DNA from: Blastomyces gilchristii SLH14081
Lineage: Eukaryota; Ascomycota; Eurotiomycetes; Onygenales; Ajellomycetaceae
NCBI RefSeq assembly: GCF_000003855.2
Contig: NW_003101675.1
Location: 904,096-968,095, forward strand
Length of the DNA: 64,000 bases
Reading direction: 5' to 3'
Part shown: positions 23,596-35,619 of the stretch, piece after piece
Layout of the letters: every line of letters starts with the position of its first letter
Numbering within the stretch: position 1 is the stretch's first letter
The notes under the pieces: generated by a model
Seen by the model: the letters and a program-made list of their open reading frames with translations, nothing else
The model's database searches: none
Told to the model about the DNA's origin: nothing
Program-made: the position numbers and the translations under genes

Positions 23596-26015
23596 TTAAC
23601 ACCGACAACGACAACGACGACAACCTCAAACAACTCCACACAACCTCAAAACCCTAAACAATAATGATAAACAATATTAATAATAATAAGGGAACGGAAA
23701 TGTGACATTACTTCCTTCTTTCTTTGGCTTTACCTGATCCGCAAAGCCGCAGTTTTTGGACTCCCCATTTTTATTTTACGAAACCGTCCGCACCTACCCA
23801 CCCCCAACCCCCTTCAGCGCAAACGCAAAAGCGACCACAACTCTAACAACATTTTTCTTACTATTAGAGGTACAGTAGAATACAACATTTTCAACACCTT
23901 TCCTTCCGCCGCATTTGGTTGTTTCAGCTCCATTCGATACACCATAAAGCTGTTGCCTGGCGGGTGTTTTATGGAAGGATGGCCCTCAAAAACTTGTGGC
24001 GAAATTAAGGGGCGGGGGAAGAAAAGTTACAAATCATTATAATTGACGTCGACGGTAATACACTTTTCCCCCCTTCATGTTTTAGTTCTTTTGGCGGTTT
24101 CTTCTATTGCGCAACTTTGTTTTAGACCAGATGTTTAATGGGGGAGACGAAGACGAAGACGAAGACGAAGACGAGGACGAGGAATCAAAAAGAGAATCAG
24201 TCATTCGTGGCTTGTTTGAGCTGGTATATGTATATTTATCCACAAGTTATTTTGGTTGAAGCTGACATTGCATGCGTCCTTTGCCGTCCTCATCTGTCAT
24301 TTTGTCTGTCTATTCGTCTTCCTTCCCCCTCGCCTTTTTGATGCCTCTTTGCCCATCATCTATATTAATTTACTCCTCACATTTGTTTTCTTTTCTTCTT
24401 CCCCCTCCCTTCATTTCAGTTTTGTTCTCATTTTCCCTTCTCGTTCCATTTCTTATTCTTTTTTTTTTCTTTTTTCGTTTTTGAGTTCTCTCTTCTCGTC
24501 TGTTTTCTTCTACATCTTTCTGCTTTCTTTTTGACCTAAAAACTTTATTATTTCTGGCGCTTCGGGGGAAACAGGCAGGGGTGTTCGTTTTCTTTTTTTC
24601 CCTTTTCATTATATATATTTTAAAATATCTGTTAGTTTTATTCTTTGTGAGTATATTATGTTATATTATTTTTCTTCGACTTCACATTTGAATGATATTG
24701 TATAAGACATGTGATATTCAATTTTCTCACATCTCTCTCTCTCTCTCTCTGTGACAGCTTGAGATAGATTCTGCTCGATGAGTCTAGAGACGTGACTTAC
24801 ATCTTAGAGCATTACACCTATATCCCAACGCCTTTTGCCTTCTTCCACCCTGTTGAAATGGGAAGATTGGAAAATGCTCTTCAAGGTTTTTAGCCAGTTC
24901 ACGGCAAAACAGACAATATCACGTATGGTTCTATCGAACCAACGCTATTGGCGAAGTTTCCCCCTGTCGATGAGTTCGCATGAGTCGCACGACTCAAGCA
25001 GCCCCTTCTTCCGTTAAACTTCCGGTCGCTCGCTAGTCATACGATGAGCTATGTCGAATATCGAATTCAATATCCGGGCTCTTAAGGAATGTGCCTATCG
25101 GGAGCTTGGACCTCGGTTGTGTGTGGGGATTTCCAAGCTCCCGGATGAGGGCCTCTACAGCGTACAACAAGGTCTTCTCACTAAAAATGGTTGGATGGAA
25201 GAGAAGTGCTAGCAAGAATCGCGAATCCAAACGCGGGATATCCTGTGTACATTGTTGCTAGCGAAGTTGCAACGCTTGGTTTTGTAGGGGGTGGCTCTGG
25301 TCTCTCTTCATGCATGGATCTTGATCAGTGTGTGTTTGTTGTGTTGGGTTGTTGGAATTGCTGACTGGGGGGCTTTTTTTTCGTTTCAGCTTTTTATTTT
25401 TAGCCCAGTATATGCTAATGCAGAGGGTGTGGGGTTGTTAGCTTAGCAAAGTATGGCCCACGATGTTCGAGAAGCAGTGTTTTGCTTTTGTCAAGGGCGT
25501 GGTTGATATTGAAAAGGGAGACTTTTAAGCATAAAGGTTTCGGCCCATGGTGGTATTTACTATATAAAAAAGTACCTGTCCGGATGGGCCAGATGCAAAG
25601 TTTGTTTTTGGGCCGACGACGGAGTGGTCATTCTTCATTAATGGTCACCACGCTCAAGGAATCGATCAAGGTCCATGTATGTTCTGATCCAAACCCACTT
25701 GCCCCCCTCAATTGCCGATTTGGCGCGTGGGCTAAGTTGTCGATATCGATGTAGGGCATACAGCGCATGAATATCGAGTATAATCGACTGGCAAGCAGCA
25801 TATATCTCACCTCTCTTCTTGCAAGCCAGGTTCCCCTCTGTTTTCCACTGCGATGACCCCTACCTGTGGGGTGCAGTGCAGCCTTCGCTCTCCTCAAAGG
25901 ATTCGACACATTCTTGCCGACAGCCGCTAGAGAACAGCTCGCTTGACTATAGTTGAAAAAATTCTACGAAATGACCCTCAGACTCTTGCATGAGCGGCTG
26001 GAAGAGCATTCTTGA

Positions 26016-26020
<5 letters not shown>
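23596..26020. other. Start of a gene-poor, AT-rich region
   Basis: 3' region of MNN9 followed by low-complexity DNA: a (GACGAA)n tract at about 24145-24182, pyrimidine-rich blocks and a (CT)n run near 24730-24750. Minus-strand ORFs (25033-25230, 25628-25909) and plus-strand ORFs (25482-25754) overlap one another, have no domains, and are not called. They might be remnants of a decayed gene. Confidence 0.45.
24145..24182. repeat. (GACGAA)n tandem repeat
   Basis: About six units of a 6-bp repeat, the last two degenerate. Confidence 0.9.

Positions 26021-26058
<38 letters not shown>
26021..26058. repeat. 38-base poly(T) tract (poly(A) on the minus strand)
   Basis: An uninterrupted run of 38 T. 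On the minus strand it is a poly(A) tract that follows a short ORF's stop by about 16 bases, which resembles the end of a reverse-transcribed mRNA. Confidence 0.95.
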
Positions 26059-26059
<1 letters not shown>

Positions 26060-26074
26060 GCCTCCCTCGAAATA

Positions 26075-26305
26075 CTAAGTTAGCTGCGAGCACGGCCAAG
26101 CTTCGACCAATTTCAGGTTTTCAAACAATGGGTAGGTACTATCTGAATCCTTTAAAAGGCTGTGGTTGAGGAGCAGTGCTGGCGAGCTCACATGAGGCAG
26201 ACGTGCCGGAAGCCTGAGGAGGTTTGGTCCGGCTCCGATGAAATGATCAATTGACTCAGGGGTAAATCCAAGGTTGCAATGACGGGCCTGCTCAAGGTCG
26301 TTCAT
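26075..26305 (-). other. Short ORF ending just before a poly(A) tract; possible retrocopy fragment
   Basis: An ATG-initiated 76-codon frame on the minus strand with Leu/Pro-rich sequence (FIGAGPNLLRL, ALLLNHSLLKDSDS, FENLKLVEAW). The Leu-spaced segments faintly resemble leucine-rich repeats of fungal F-box-type proteins, but I cannot assign a family. The stop at 26075-26077 is followed by about 16 bases and then 38 A. It could be a chance ORF beside a homopolymer. Confidence 0.25.
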
Positions 26306-26929
26306 TATCCCCTAAATTTGTCTCCCGTACCTTGACAAACAGCGTCAATGCCTCTGCCAGCCAGGGAGCTCGGACTCCTTGCCGATTGGGTGGCCAGTGA
26401 TCATATTTTACTTTCTTGCGATCTTTGCATGAGAATAGCTATATCGACTCTACAGTTCAGCGTGGTGCTAGTATATTGATAGATCGTGAATTTGCATTTA
26501 TCGGTTGACGGAGTCTATATCTTGAAGCATTGCGTAGATATGAAACATCACCTGGCAAAAAGGGCCAAAAAGGTCACTCTTGTTTTCCAAATGACAGTTC
26601 TCCCGGTATTACATATCCATACTATCGATGGCTGACTTCGTTTATTTATTTATGTACTGATTTTTATTTTATCAATTTTTAGGTTTTAATGCTAACGTAC
26701 GTTTATTTACTTCACAATATCAAGCAACCCGGACGTACATACAATAAATAGGTTGACTAGCGTATTCCCCCCCTTTTCCACATGCCTACGTTGAAGATGA
26801 ATTAGCATATTGTTAATTTTGGTTTTCCTTTCCTTTATTTTGGCGGGCGACTGAAAGGACTCCTATCGGAGAGACTTATTTCATCCTATTTCTTCTTCGC
26901 CTGCCCGGGATAAAGAGTGCGAGGAACCG
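26306..26929. other. Intergenic, AT-rich
   Basis: No coding region, repeat family or RNA gene is visible. Confidence 0.5.
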
Positions 26930-27807
26930 GGGAAAGATTTTTACCTCTTGAATTGCGTGGAACACCTCAGACATGCCCTCTTCCGTCATCGCTGAGCACT
27001 CAACATAGGCGACAGCTTTGATCGCTTCGGCAAGCCCATGCCCTCCTCACGGGAAACCGACCGGTTCCCGTCCACGGGCTCAGGGGCATCCACAGTGGAA
27101 GGAGAGGGATTTGTTTCTGACTCCTATTCTTCTGCTTCTTTTCCGCCTCTCCTTCGCCAGCGTGATGCGTTCTCAGGTCAACTTTGTTGCCGATGATGAT
27201 TTTGGGGATGCCTCTGGGATGGAAATGGTTTGCCTCCTCGAGCCAAGAAGACTCGATGGCGTGGAAGGAATGGATGTTCGTTACGGAGAAGCAGATGATA
27301 GCCGGGGAATGAGAGGTGGCGCAGACGTGCTTCTTCATAGGTAGTGTCTCTTAAATATACGGCGTAGTTTTGGCCGTGGAGTTTGAGTGGAGTTTGCAAC
27401 ATTCATGATAAATAGGGGCTTTCTGAACTATATGTCTAGAAACAGAAGATGTATATATAAAGAGGGGGCGTCCCGTAGCATAAATTACAAGGCATGGCCC
27501 CTTTACCGTTTTCCACCTCTTTTTAGTGGCAGTTCAGCGGGTTGGTAGAGGCGGTTGAAAAGAGAGGAAGAAAGGGTCACCATACTCACTCCATGTTTAA
27601 AGTCCGGTGATCGCAAGCATCACAAAGAGCCGGCATGCCATACCGGAGATTTGAAGCCTGATCCTCAGAACCATCTAGAAAATCCTCCATGGGTGGGACT
27701 TTGGATTTAAACAGCCTGTATAATATGGACGTCTTGCCGACCCCGCTACTACCAATAATCACGCATCTGAAAGATACATCCATGTACACGTACATCAGCT
27801 CGACCAT
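26930..27807 (-). pseudogene. Broken Rho-type small GTPase
   Basis: Pieces of one small GTPase lie in order on the minus strand but in different frames. From ATG 27807: RCVIIGSSGVGKTSILYRL contains the P-loop (G1). After a possible intron (donor GTGAGT at about 27594) comes LKLHGQNYAVYLRDTTYEEA, the place of WDTAGQE, where the G3 glycine is lost (DTTY). The next frame gives AIICFSVTNIHSFHAIESSW and PKIIIGNKVDL (G4). Near 27020-26945 a third frame gives AIKAVAYVECSAMTEEG (G5 region), typical of Rho/Rac proteins. At least two frame changes are needed without splice signals, and the switch regions are damaged. No CAAX end was found. A very divergent intron-rich gene is less likely. The fragments are described as found; no repaired form is proposed. 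Confidence 0.65.
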
Positions 27808-28462
27808 ATTGTTTCAATCATGCTCTAGTTAATGGGAATGAAGGGCTGCCTGGGGTAGGCAAACGACTTCACCTTATGGGGCAACCAGTGAGTGGGTTGC
27901 TTCGGGGTCTGTGAGGCCATGATGGTTTAACCGGGTGAGACTGATATGTAAAATGTAGATATGAAGCAGTTTATCGCTGATATTCCAACAGACATGCATG
28001 TCCAGTTGGAGTTTTAGTAGTATTGATCGTTTGGTGAAGAGCAATCAAGCTCCAGAGCTAGGGTTTATATTCATCACGTGCATCATCGATGCACTGCCTT
28101 TTGGGAGGCTGAGTATTGATATAGTTACGGTATAAAATATCACCTCAGCTTAATGAGGTTTCTAAATCTGGATTTCCCAAAATATTGTTAGACTTAGGCC
28201 ACTCCACTCACTGGGCAAAAGAGCTCAATCACCACTGGTTTTTATATTGAAATGATATCTGTTTTCTCAGATTTTATATATTATATTTCATTTTCTTTTT
28301 ATCACTAAATAACAGTTATTTTACTTAAAATTTCTGTGTTCTATAATTGATACTGTGATATGTATAGACTGGCCGGCGGGAGTTACAGGACTCATCATTT
28401 GTGAGCAATTATTAATCATAGCTTGCATTAGGATATAGTAAGCATAAGTTGGTAGAAAGGCC
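27808..28462. other. Intergenic, very AT-rich
   Basis: No gene or repeat is recognised. AT content is high between 28240 and 28350. Confidence 0.5.
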
Positions 28463-29754
28463 ATGACTACACCTCTTCAAGGTTTTGAGAGACTCAGAGA
28501 GAGAGTTGATCACAGACTTGCTCTCATTCAAGCCTCTTCTCTTTTTGCCTCAAAATTAGTGGACAGAAAGGGGATAACAGCAGACTCACTGGCAGCCATC
28601 CAGGCTTTACTTGTAGTGATAGTGGTGCAAAAACTTGTGTTATTATTTTCAGGATTATTCTGGTATTACCGTATTAGTTAGTGGAATAAACATAGATATT
28701 GAATATCACACTGACTTACTATGATGTCAAATCTGATATGTATGGTTCAGCACAGACAAAAATAAAAATTTGGAGGGGCACCGGGCGCCGGGCGGTAAAT
28801 CTTTTCAGCCACCTTATTTTAACCCGTGGACCCCCCTCCCCACTTTGTCAACTGTGGTGGTAACTAGTTATACGTTTACCCCTTTATTTTCGTTAGGGCC
28901 CCCATAATATTTTAGCGGCATGCTAACCATCATTCTGGGGGGGGATTAGACGTTTGGCCATTCTCGCGTTTGAGTGCGTTGTCATTATTAATAATTATAG
29001 GTAGTCCCCCCGGAGGAGTGAGTGTGCCTCACGTGAGGCAGCTGAGGCTTTGGTTGGCTAACTATGGTGAGGAGCTTGGGTTAAAACAAAGCTCTCTTGG
29101 ATATCTAACAGACAGAAGCGGAATTTCTATATTATTCGGTCAATCATATGTATTGTACTTGTATGGGTGCAACATGAATGAGTATGGCCCCCTTGCTGCG
29201 CTCCAGCACATACCAGATACCTTCAACTCTCTTTTCAGCGATCCTGACCTGCAACGATATTTATGCTGTGTTTGCGAACAATGAAGATCGGGTCATGAAA
29301 TCTCTATCCTGGAATGAATGGCAAGGCATTGGCCAAGACCATCAAAGTTTTCTTCAGTTCTAGAGGCAACTTCTCAAACCAGAACAGCTCCTAATTTGTC
29401 AGGGATATTGATCTACCAACAGATTGCGTCTATGGCAGTGTGGAAAGACTGTCGGTAGGCGACACACTCTGGCTTGGGCTGGCTGCGTCTATGATGAAAT
29501 TGCGAGAAAATAGTCTTTGCCATGGAGATTCCGCGACCCTCAAGAAGATGAATTGGAGAGACGTGACAATGACGGCAAAGGAGCTGAAGGATGTATTGAT
29601 CAGCTGTCCTGAGGAGCAGGCTGAAGATATTTCTATGAAACTCTGGAGCAAGAAAGTAGGAAAAAATGGTGAGTGTGGTTTCCCACCATCGGGCAACGTC
29701 ACCGGGTTCCTTATCCAATTTCCAGACCCTTTTGATCTATTCATAGACTAGGTT
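28463..29754 (+). pseudogene. Possible decayed gene of unknown family
   Basis: Three plus-strand pieces have protein-like composition. 28463-28681 (ATG, 72 codons) has an amphipathic start (GFERLRERVDHRLALIQAS) and a hydrophobic end (IQALLVVIVVQKLVLLFSG). 28970-29284 has no ATG at its start (VPHVRQLRLWLANYGEELGL, later LAALQHIPDTFNSLFSDPDL), and a second frame continues with DIYAVFANNEDRVMKSLSW. 29440-29754 contains MNWRDVTMTAKELKDVLI. The second and third pieces change frame without splice signals, which suggests decay. I do not recognise the family. The 72-codon ORF could be an independent small membrane protein. Confidence 0.3.
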
Positions 29755-29939
29755 GCGGGGTATGAACTTGTGGCATATCGTTAAGAAGTGTTTATATTCA
29801 ATTCATTTCAATATCTCGTGCTAACTGGAGCCAACTTAAGCCCCAACAATAAACCCTACAATGCATTTTCTAAGAATCAAAATAAAGGAAACAAATGCGC
29901 CAAAGAGAATGAAACCATTACCCAGCAATACCTCGCGTT

Positions 29940-32583
29940 TTAAGAATACAGTTGGCGAGGCGAAGGTGTCACGACATCATGAGAGGTAAAACTGCAATGT
30001 GCAACACCTGCAGACTCCAATGATAACGCCGCCATCGCATTCGATACTCGAACTGAAGTTGATTTAGACCGACGGTCCTGCGTGGCCATACTCGCCCGGC
30101 TCAGAGTGGAACGAGTTTCATCATCGATCCCAGCTGCGCTAAGTCCTTCAAGGTCCTCTGGTGTAGTTGTAACTACCTCACCCCACATAACGGCCTTGAA
30201 TGCTGCATCCCTATCATCCTCTGGAGGATGGCAGGCAGCGCTAATTCCAGCACTACAATTACCGGCGAGAGGCATCCGGGAGCCAAATCGTCTAATACTT
30301 ATGCCAAATACCGCTATGAGTGTAAGACTTCCAAGCACCATGGCGACTATCATAGGAACTGGGGCGAAGCCCATAGAGTTCACTATGTCATTGTCGGCCA
30401 ACTTCCCATCAGCGTAGAAGGGAATTTCCTGCACGAAAGACAGACTTTGTGATGCCAACCAGTGCAGGACAACAAACGCTACAATCAATGGCATGCCATA
30501 TTTGTATGGAAGGCTAATATAGAGCTCCGACCGTTGTTTTCCTTGGGGTTTGGTGACCCGAAGATAACTGCGATGCAAAGCGTACCCATTGTATTCGGCA
30601 GCAAGGAGCATGGATGTTAAAAGGTTGTTGTAAAGGAAATAGGAGATCGAGATCACAAGCTGGGGAGTATTCGCAAGAAGCATCAATGACATGATATCTT
30701 TCGAGCGGCCGGATTTCTGCCAAAACATCGAGGTGGCCGAACCGGGCTTGACGGAGTGGGCGGAAAGTCCACTGAAACTTCCTTCACTATTTTGGGACTT
30801 GCCTGAGCCGAATACAATGCGGTGCAGGTAGATGGCAGCTGCCAGACTGGCAAAGTACCTGATCGATTTAGCTAGTTAGCAAACTAATAGCCCGGCATTT
30901 GTATCAGGTCGAATACTTACATTGCAACGATTATATACCAATGGAACGAATTTATCGAATGAAGCCATCTTTTAGGCCGAGGTAGACGTTTTGGAATATT
31001 AACCTGAGAATAACGCGTACCTGAAGAGGCTGTAAATGCCCTTGTATAGACGTTTGACTTTGACGAAAGACACCGGCCTCGGCTGTTTGGGTCAGGCCGA
31101 CTTAGAAACGACGATATTGCGTCTCCGATAGTCAGCAGTACATCGTCCCTGGAATCATAGGCCGACATGAACATGGAGGCAAGGTTGACAATATTGAGAG
31201 CGAGGACGATAATTGCAATTGGGAAACTGAACCTGAGCTCGCAAATTTCAGGTATCTTCTCGCTGAGGCAAGCTTCTATTCTAAAAATTTTGGTTTTCTC
31301 GTTTTCACTGTCACTTAGGTATCCGCATTGAGAAATTTCCTCGACGGTGATTGCATTGGCCCATGAACTGTTTTGCCAATTCTGGGCATCACGAAGGAAA
31401 TCAAGGACGCCGTCAATGTTTTGGTCCTTTGCAATATATCGATAAAGCGTTTCCATATCGCGACAGAGTATATCAGGTTCGACCAGTGGTTGCCTATAGC
31501 AAGGTGAAACCTTCGCAAACGTATTTCTATTGAAGATTATTGTTCCGTTCTGACTGGGGGCTGTAATATTCAACAGCTTAACTTTCAACGGTGAAGCTGT
31601 AACTTTCCAGTTCTCAGGGTCAATCTGATCGCCCTCACACTCATTCAACGCCTCCTCGCCCCGACATATCCAGTCAAAGTCTCTGCTTCCTTCTTTAACA
31701 GGGATTCTCGGACCGCTTCCAGTGCCAGCGTCCCAGACAGTGATATTGTCGTTGTACAACTCATTCGTCAAGAGAATAAGAGCGCTGCGGTCTGGCAGAT
31801 AGTCAACGGCGAATGTGTCAATACATTCCCGTGGTGAAAGGCGTTCAAAGGAGCCTTGAGGCACTGAGTGGAGAAAATCAGGATTATCCTTATCGAGGGC
31901 AGACCTAACACATTCGCTGGCCGCAAGGCTGGCATCGCTTTCGTTGGGTGTTACCAAGACTTTGTATTGTTGCACGGCAGTGGACGCGAATACCACGGAG
32001 TTGTATCTGGATGTACCAGTGAGAATATGTCACTTATGGCATTGGATACTGAAGACACTAACATAATGTGGATTGGTAGTGAAGTAAGGAGCAATACCAG
32101 CCATAGGCCCAGTCTTTTATATCCGACAAAACGAAAGTTGCCGATGCTGGCCGTTCCGATTTCGAGCCACCTCCCTTGATTGTGTGCGCGATCAGTATCC
32201 GCTCGGGATGGCGAAGCCAGGCATTGCATGCAATAGCTGCTCGTGGCAAGCGTCACTGCACACAAGCAGTTGATGAAAAAGTGTAGCCCCGTAACCCAGT
32301 TTCTCGAAACCGAGCATTTACCCTTATATATCGGAGCGAACATTAACTCCATGCTTCCATATTCTCCGTACGCTCTGACGATAGCAGCGAAGGTGATGAT
32401 GACATTGACGAGCAGGACGACACACGCAGAGTAAGCACATATAAGAGCTCCCCTGATCCATTTTCGCTTGTGCTGGGCCTTGTCCAGGCTTGTTTCTGGC
32501 TCATTGGGATTTTGCCTGCTAGCATAAGCGGTTTTCAAGTCGGAATAGACGGAGTTTGATCGAGCGGTGATGGATCCTGGCAA
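29940..32583 (-). CDS. Fungal polytopic membrane protein, DUF6536 family (5' end unresolved)
   Basis: Three exons on the minus strand (about 32583-32063, 32006-30921, 30858-29940) give about 841 codons. The N-terminal region KWIRGALICAYSACVVLLVN (TM1), the block CMQCLASPSRADTDRAHNQG and GRWLEIG...LPIHIIYNSVVF are the signature of DUF6536 proteins. The YNSVVF block is restored only by the 56-bp intron with GTTAGT donor. A large loop with several N-glycosylation sequons (NIT, NGT, NSS) follows, then further TM segments and a Ser/Thr-rich cytosolic tail. The upstream open frame begins after a stop with no ATG, and the first internal Met would remove TM1. A short first exon upstream, perhaps joined at the acceptor before 32576, is therefore expected. 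Function unknown. Confidence 0.85.
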
Positions 32584-33493
32584 AGTATCGGTTCTTCATA
32601 TAACATCAATTCGATCAGTCTTTCTATATATACCACACCAAACCGTGTGGCGGGGTTCACCCGCTATGCTGGACCTACCTTTCTGTGTACATCAACTCTG
32701 TCTCATCTGAAACTCTTCCCGAATGATAGTTTCTACCCGTCCTCCGGAATGGTAGGATAGGCGAGAGCCATCCATCCGCCTTTCGTTTTGACGAAGCCAA
32801 CGGTGCGTCATTGGGAGTATGCCGCCTCGCCGTAAAAAAATGCTGTCGGGCGTCTCCAAGGGATTGATACTTCATGCTGTTCCAAAACACGTGCGCTGTG
32901 CTAGGCCGGAGGTTGAGAGAATCTGTCGTGCTGCATGCGACGATGGAAACGCACCACCTGCAGGGAACTATTCCTCCATGTTGTCCCATACAGAAACTGC
33001 TTGCTCAGACCTGAAAACAAAAGGACAGAAAAGGAGCATCTTATGAAATTGGACCTGTCAGCCTTCACCGAACAGTGAGTTGAGAATCAGGACAGGGAAT
33101 GCTGCGGCCTCGACTGCGGGACCTGGATCCTGCTTTCTCGGAGACATCCTGATCATCGTTGATCAACAATGCTGGTCTTTCAGAGGACCAGCGAGCTGCC
33201 TCTTTATTTCCGGAGATATCTCCCTGATTGGCTGAGATATTTAGTTGAGCCAGTCCTGCCTCTGTCAGGAACCAGGAACAATATCTATCCGTGGCAGGCT
33301 GACGCCATTATTATTGGTAACTAGCGGCGCAGACCCATCCTACATCACACAATCCTTATTATTATTACGGAGTGCAGAAAATAGACATCCTCAACTGACT
33401 GACTAGTCGGAAGCAATTTCAGCCTTTGTTTAAGTAACTAGCTGGCGGCCATTGCGCCCACTAGTTATCCTTGGATCACCAACGTTCCCAAAT
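32584..33493. other. Intergenic, upstream of the DUF6536 gene
   Basis: Should contain the missing first exon and promoter of the DUF6536 gene. A minus-strand open frame at 32675-32989 ends near a possible donor (GTAGGT), but its phase does not fit the acceptor before 32576. A short palindrome (CTGGTC...GACCAG) lies near 33172-33191. TACGGAG occurs near 33366. Confidence 0.45.
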
Positions 33494-33495
33494 TA

Positions 33496-33789
33496 CGGAG
33501 GTGTGGAACTTACAGCGTAGTTAAGTCCTTGCACACGCTAGAAATTTATTTTGAAATCCCAATATTGGAGTCAAATTGTTCGGGAGGCCAGGCCCCTCCC
33601 TACTACGTATATAGGCACTTATAGCACTCAATAGTTGCCCAGCCAGCTGAGAGTCAGAGAGATAGACATCATAGGCATCAGCAGGGACCATAATCACCTC
33701 CAAACTGTCCAGAAGGGATGGTAACCCTTTTTACCACTTTAAATTACTAGTGTTTGCAAGGACTTAAATAATTAAGTTCCACACCTCCG
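33496..33789. mobile_element. MITE with inverted terminal repeats and TA target duplication
   Basis: A 294-bp element. The left end reads CGGAGGTGTGGAACTTA and the right end ends TAAGTTCCACACCTCCG, exact inverse copies. A second inverted block lies inward: TTAAGTCCTTGCA on the left against TGCAAGGACTTAA on the right. TA flanks both ends (33494-33495 and 33790-33791), as for Tc1/mariner-type target duplications. There is no transposase. The 60-codon minus-strand ORF inside (33521-33703) is probably incidental. Confidence 0.88.
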
Positions 33790-33791
33790 TA

Positions 33792-35619
33792 TTTTCCCCG
33801 GTTTCGTATCTTTTAGTATCTCAATAGATTATGAAGAACATTAGTATTTTATTCTTATGAGTTGTCCTCTGGGTCTTTTTTTTCGTCTTACTCACCCACT
33901 TCCTAGTGTCAGATTTTAGGGGAGGTAGGCTTGGTCGCTGGTCAGAGCGAACCCTGATCGGTAGTGTTAGGGGTTTGTTTCTTCACCAAGAATAGCATCC
34001 TGTGAAACTGAAGATCTTGCTGACATCTTTAGTTTCCCTCACGCATAGGGAGCTGGCTGACACTGTAGGCAAGCCGCTAGCATTGATACACTGAAGGGCG
34101 TCGGAGGGAATGGATGCCCGCATACCTCCTATATATAATCCACACAACCTAGGACAAAAATATCGTCTTGTTGAGTCAAGTATAGCGCTCTGAGGCTTGA
34201 TACTTGACTAACCGAAGCTTTGAAATACATAATCCGTATTCTTCCATATACGAACGAGGCCGTCATTCAGATCCAAAGCTGTAGTCAACCCTTAGATTTG
34301 GTGGGCTGTCGCATCTGAAGCACGGATGTTCCTTCAACTTCGAAACTTCATTGTCATGGGCCTTTCGTTGCCTTTTGCATATTTCCCTTGGACGAAAGTT
34401 CACTAACCTGCTCCTCTCATACAGGCATTCAGCTCCGAATCTAGCAGTGGCCGAAAGCCTTGACCAACCCTCAAAGTGACCGCTGATATCGCTTCCGTCA
34501 CGGGCACCGGGTTAATATCCCTAGACCTGGAGGCTGGCAACGGTTCAGTTAGTTACTATGAACGTCAGAAACATTGCGAAGAGGAAGTCATGCCCATTTC
34601 ATCAACTCTTAAAAACCTGGCCGTGAATTTTCCGACTCATGTAAAAATTTCATCAATGCTGGGAACTTCGACCCTGGACTACCTACCTACGCGGAATCCA
34701 GCCTTGTTTCTTACAATAAAAAAGGAGTCTCTAGTTGAGACGAAAACTCAAGAAAATAAAACCGGAGAGAGAAACCACAAGAACTTCCGGGGCCGGGCCT
34801 CCAACATGTTAATCAAATCCCTATATCCATCCCTTCAAGTGAAGCAAAATATATCAAACTGAACAGATCATTTCGCGTGAAAATAGATGTTTGCCACTCT
34901 CTGAAAGCTGTCAAAGACGCGGCTGCTTTTTGGGTGCTTAGCCATCTATTGAACCAATGACTACTAGAGACGCTTTGAGCACTGCTGTCCAGGAAAGGAC
35001 ACTCAGCAGGGAGGGATCGATGATTTACGCAAGATGCATATCCGTAAGTCTCTAGACCCATTAGGTCGGCCACGAGCGGTACTCCATTCATATCTCCTTG
35101 GGGATATTCTAGGTTTACCGAGACAGCTAAGTATATATATGACAGGAAAGATATCACCAGGTTGGCATTTATGATTTACTGTGTTATTTAGGGCTTGTAT
35201 GTTGTCTCTGCAGGATGAGGGCATCCTTGTTTGGGGATGAATTTGCTCAATGTCAAGTTTTGTGACATGTCTACATGTGATCCGCGAGAGGTATTTTCCA
35301 TCCTCAATTCTACCAAAGCCACTTTAGGTACATACATTCCTTATCCAAGGTGGAAGTATTACTCATGCAATCGCGGGCTTTGGGGTGGCTTTGGGGTGAA
35401 CTCCCCCCAGAAATTATCCTATGTGGTCTGAGAGATCTGAGCAAGTAATTGCATTCAAGCACTCCGATTGCCTAGGCGTACCTATCACCTTCATTCAAAG
35501 GACGCCGTTCATACCCAAGAAAATCTAAAATAACTCTACCTCTAATTTTTAACCCCCTTTTTTCCTTTCCGTCTCATTCTCATAGTACAGTGGGACCATG
35601 CTTATCAATAATTACCCGA
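33792..35619. other. Intergenic, no supported gene
   Basis: ORFs at 34476-34862 (+, GTG start) and 34813-35157 (-) show no domain and are not called. The sequence is mixed and may be old, decayed accessory DNA. Confidence 0.45.

Noticed and set aside
33521..33703. 60-codon ORF inside the MITE
   Set aside because: Occupies the arm-to-arm interior of a non-autonomous element and has no transposase motif.
34476..35157. ORFs on both strands (128 and 114 codons)
   Set aside because: GTG start on the plus strand, overlapping frames, no recognisable domain.
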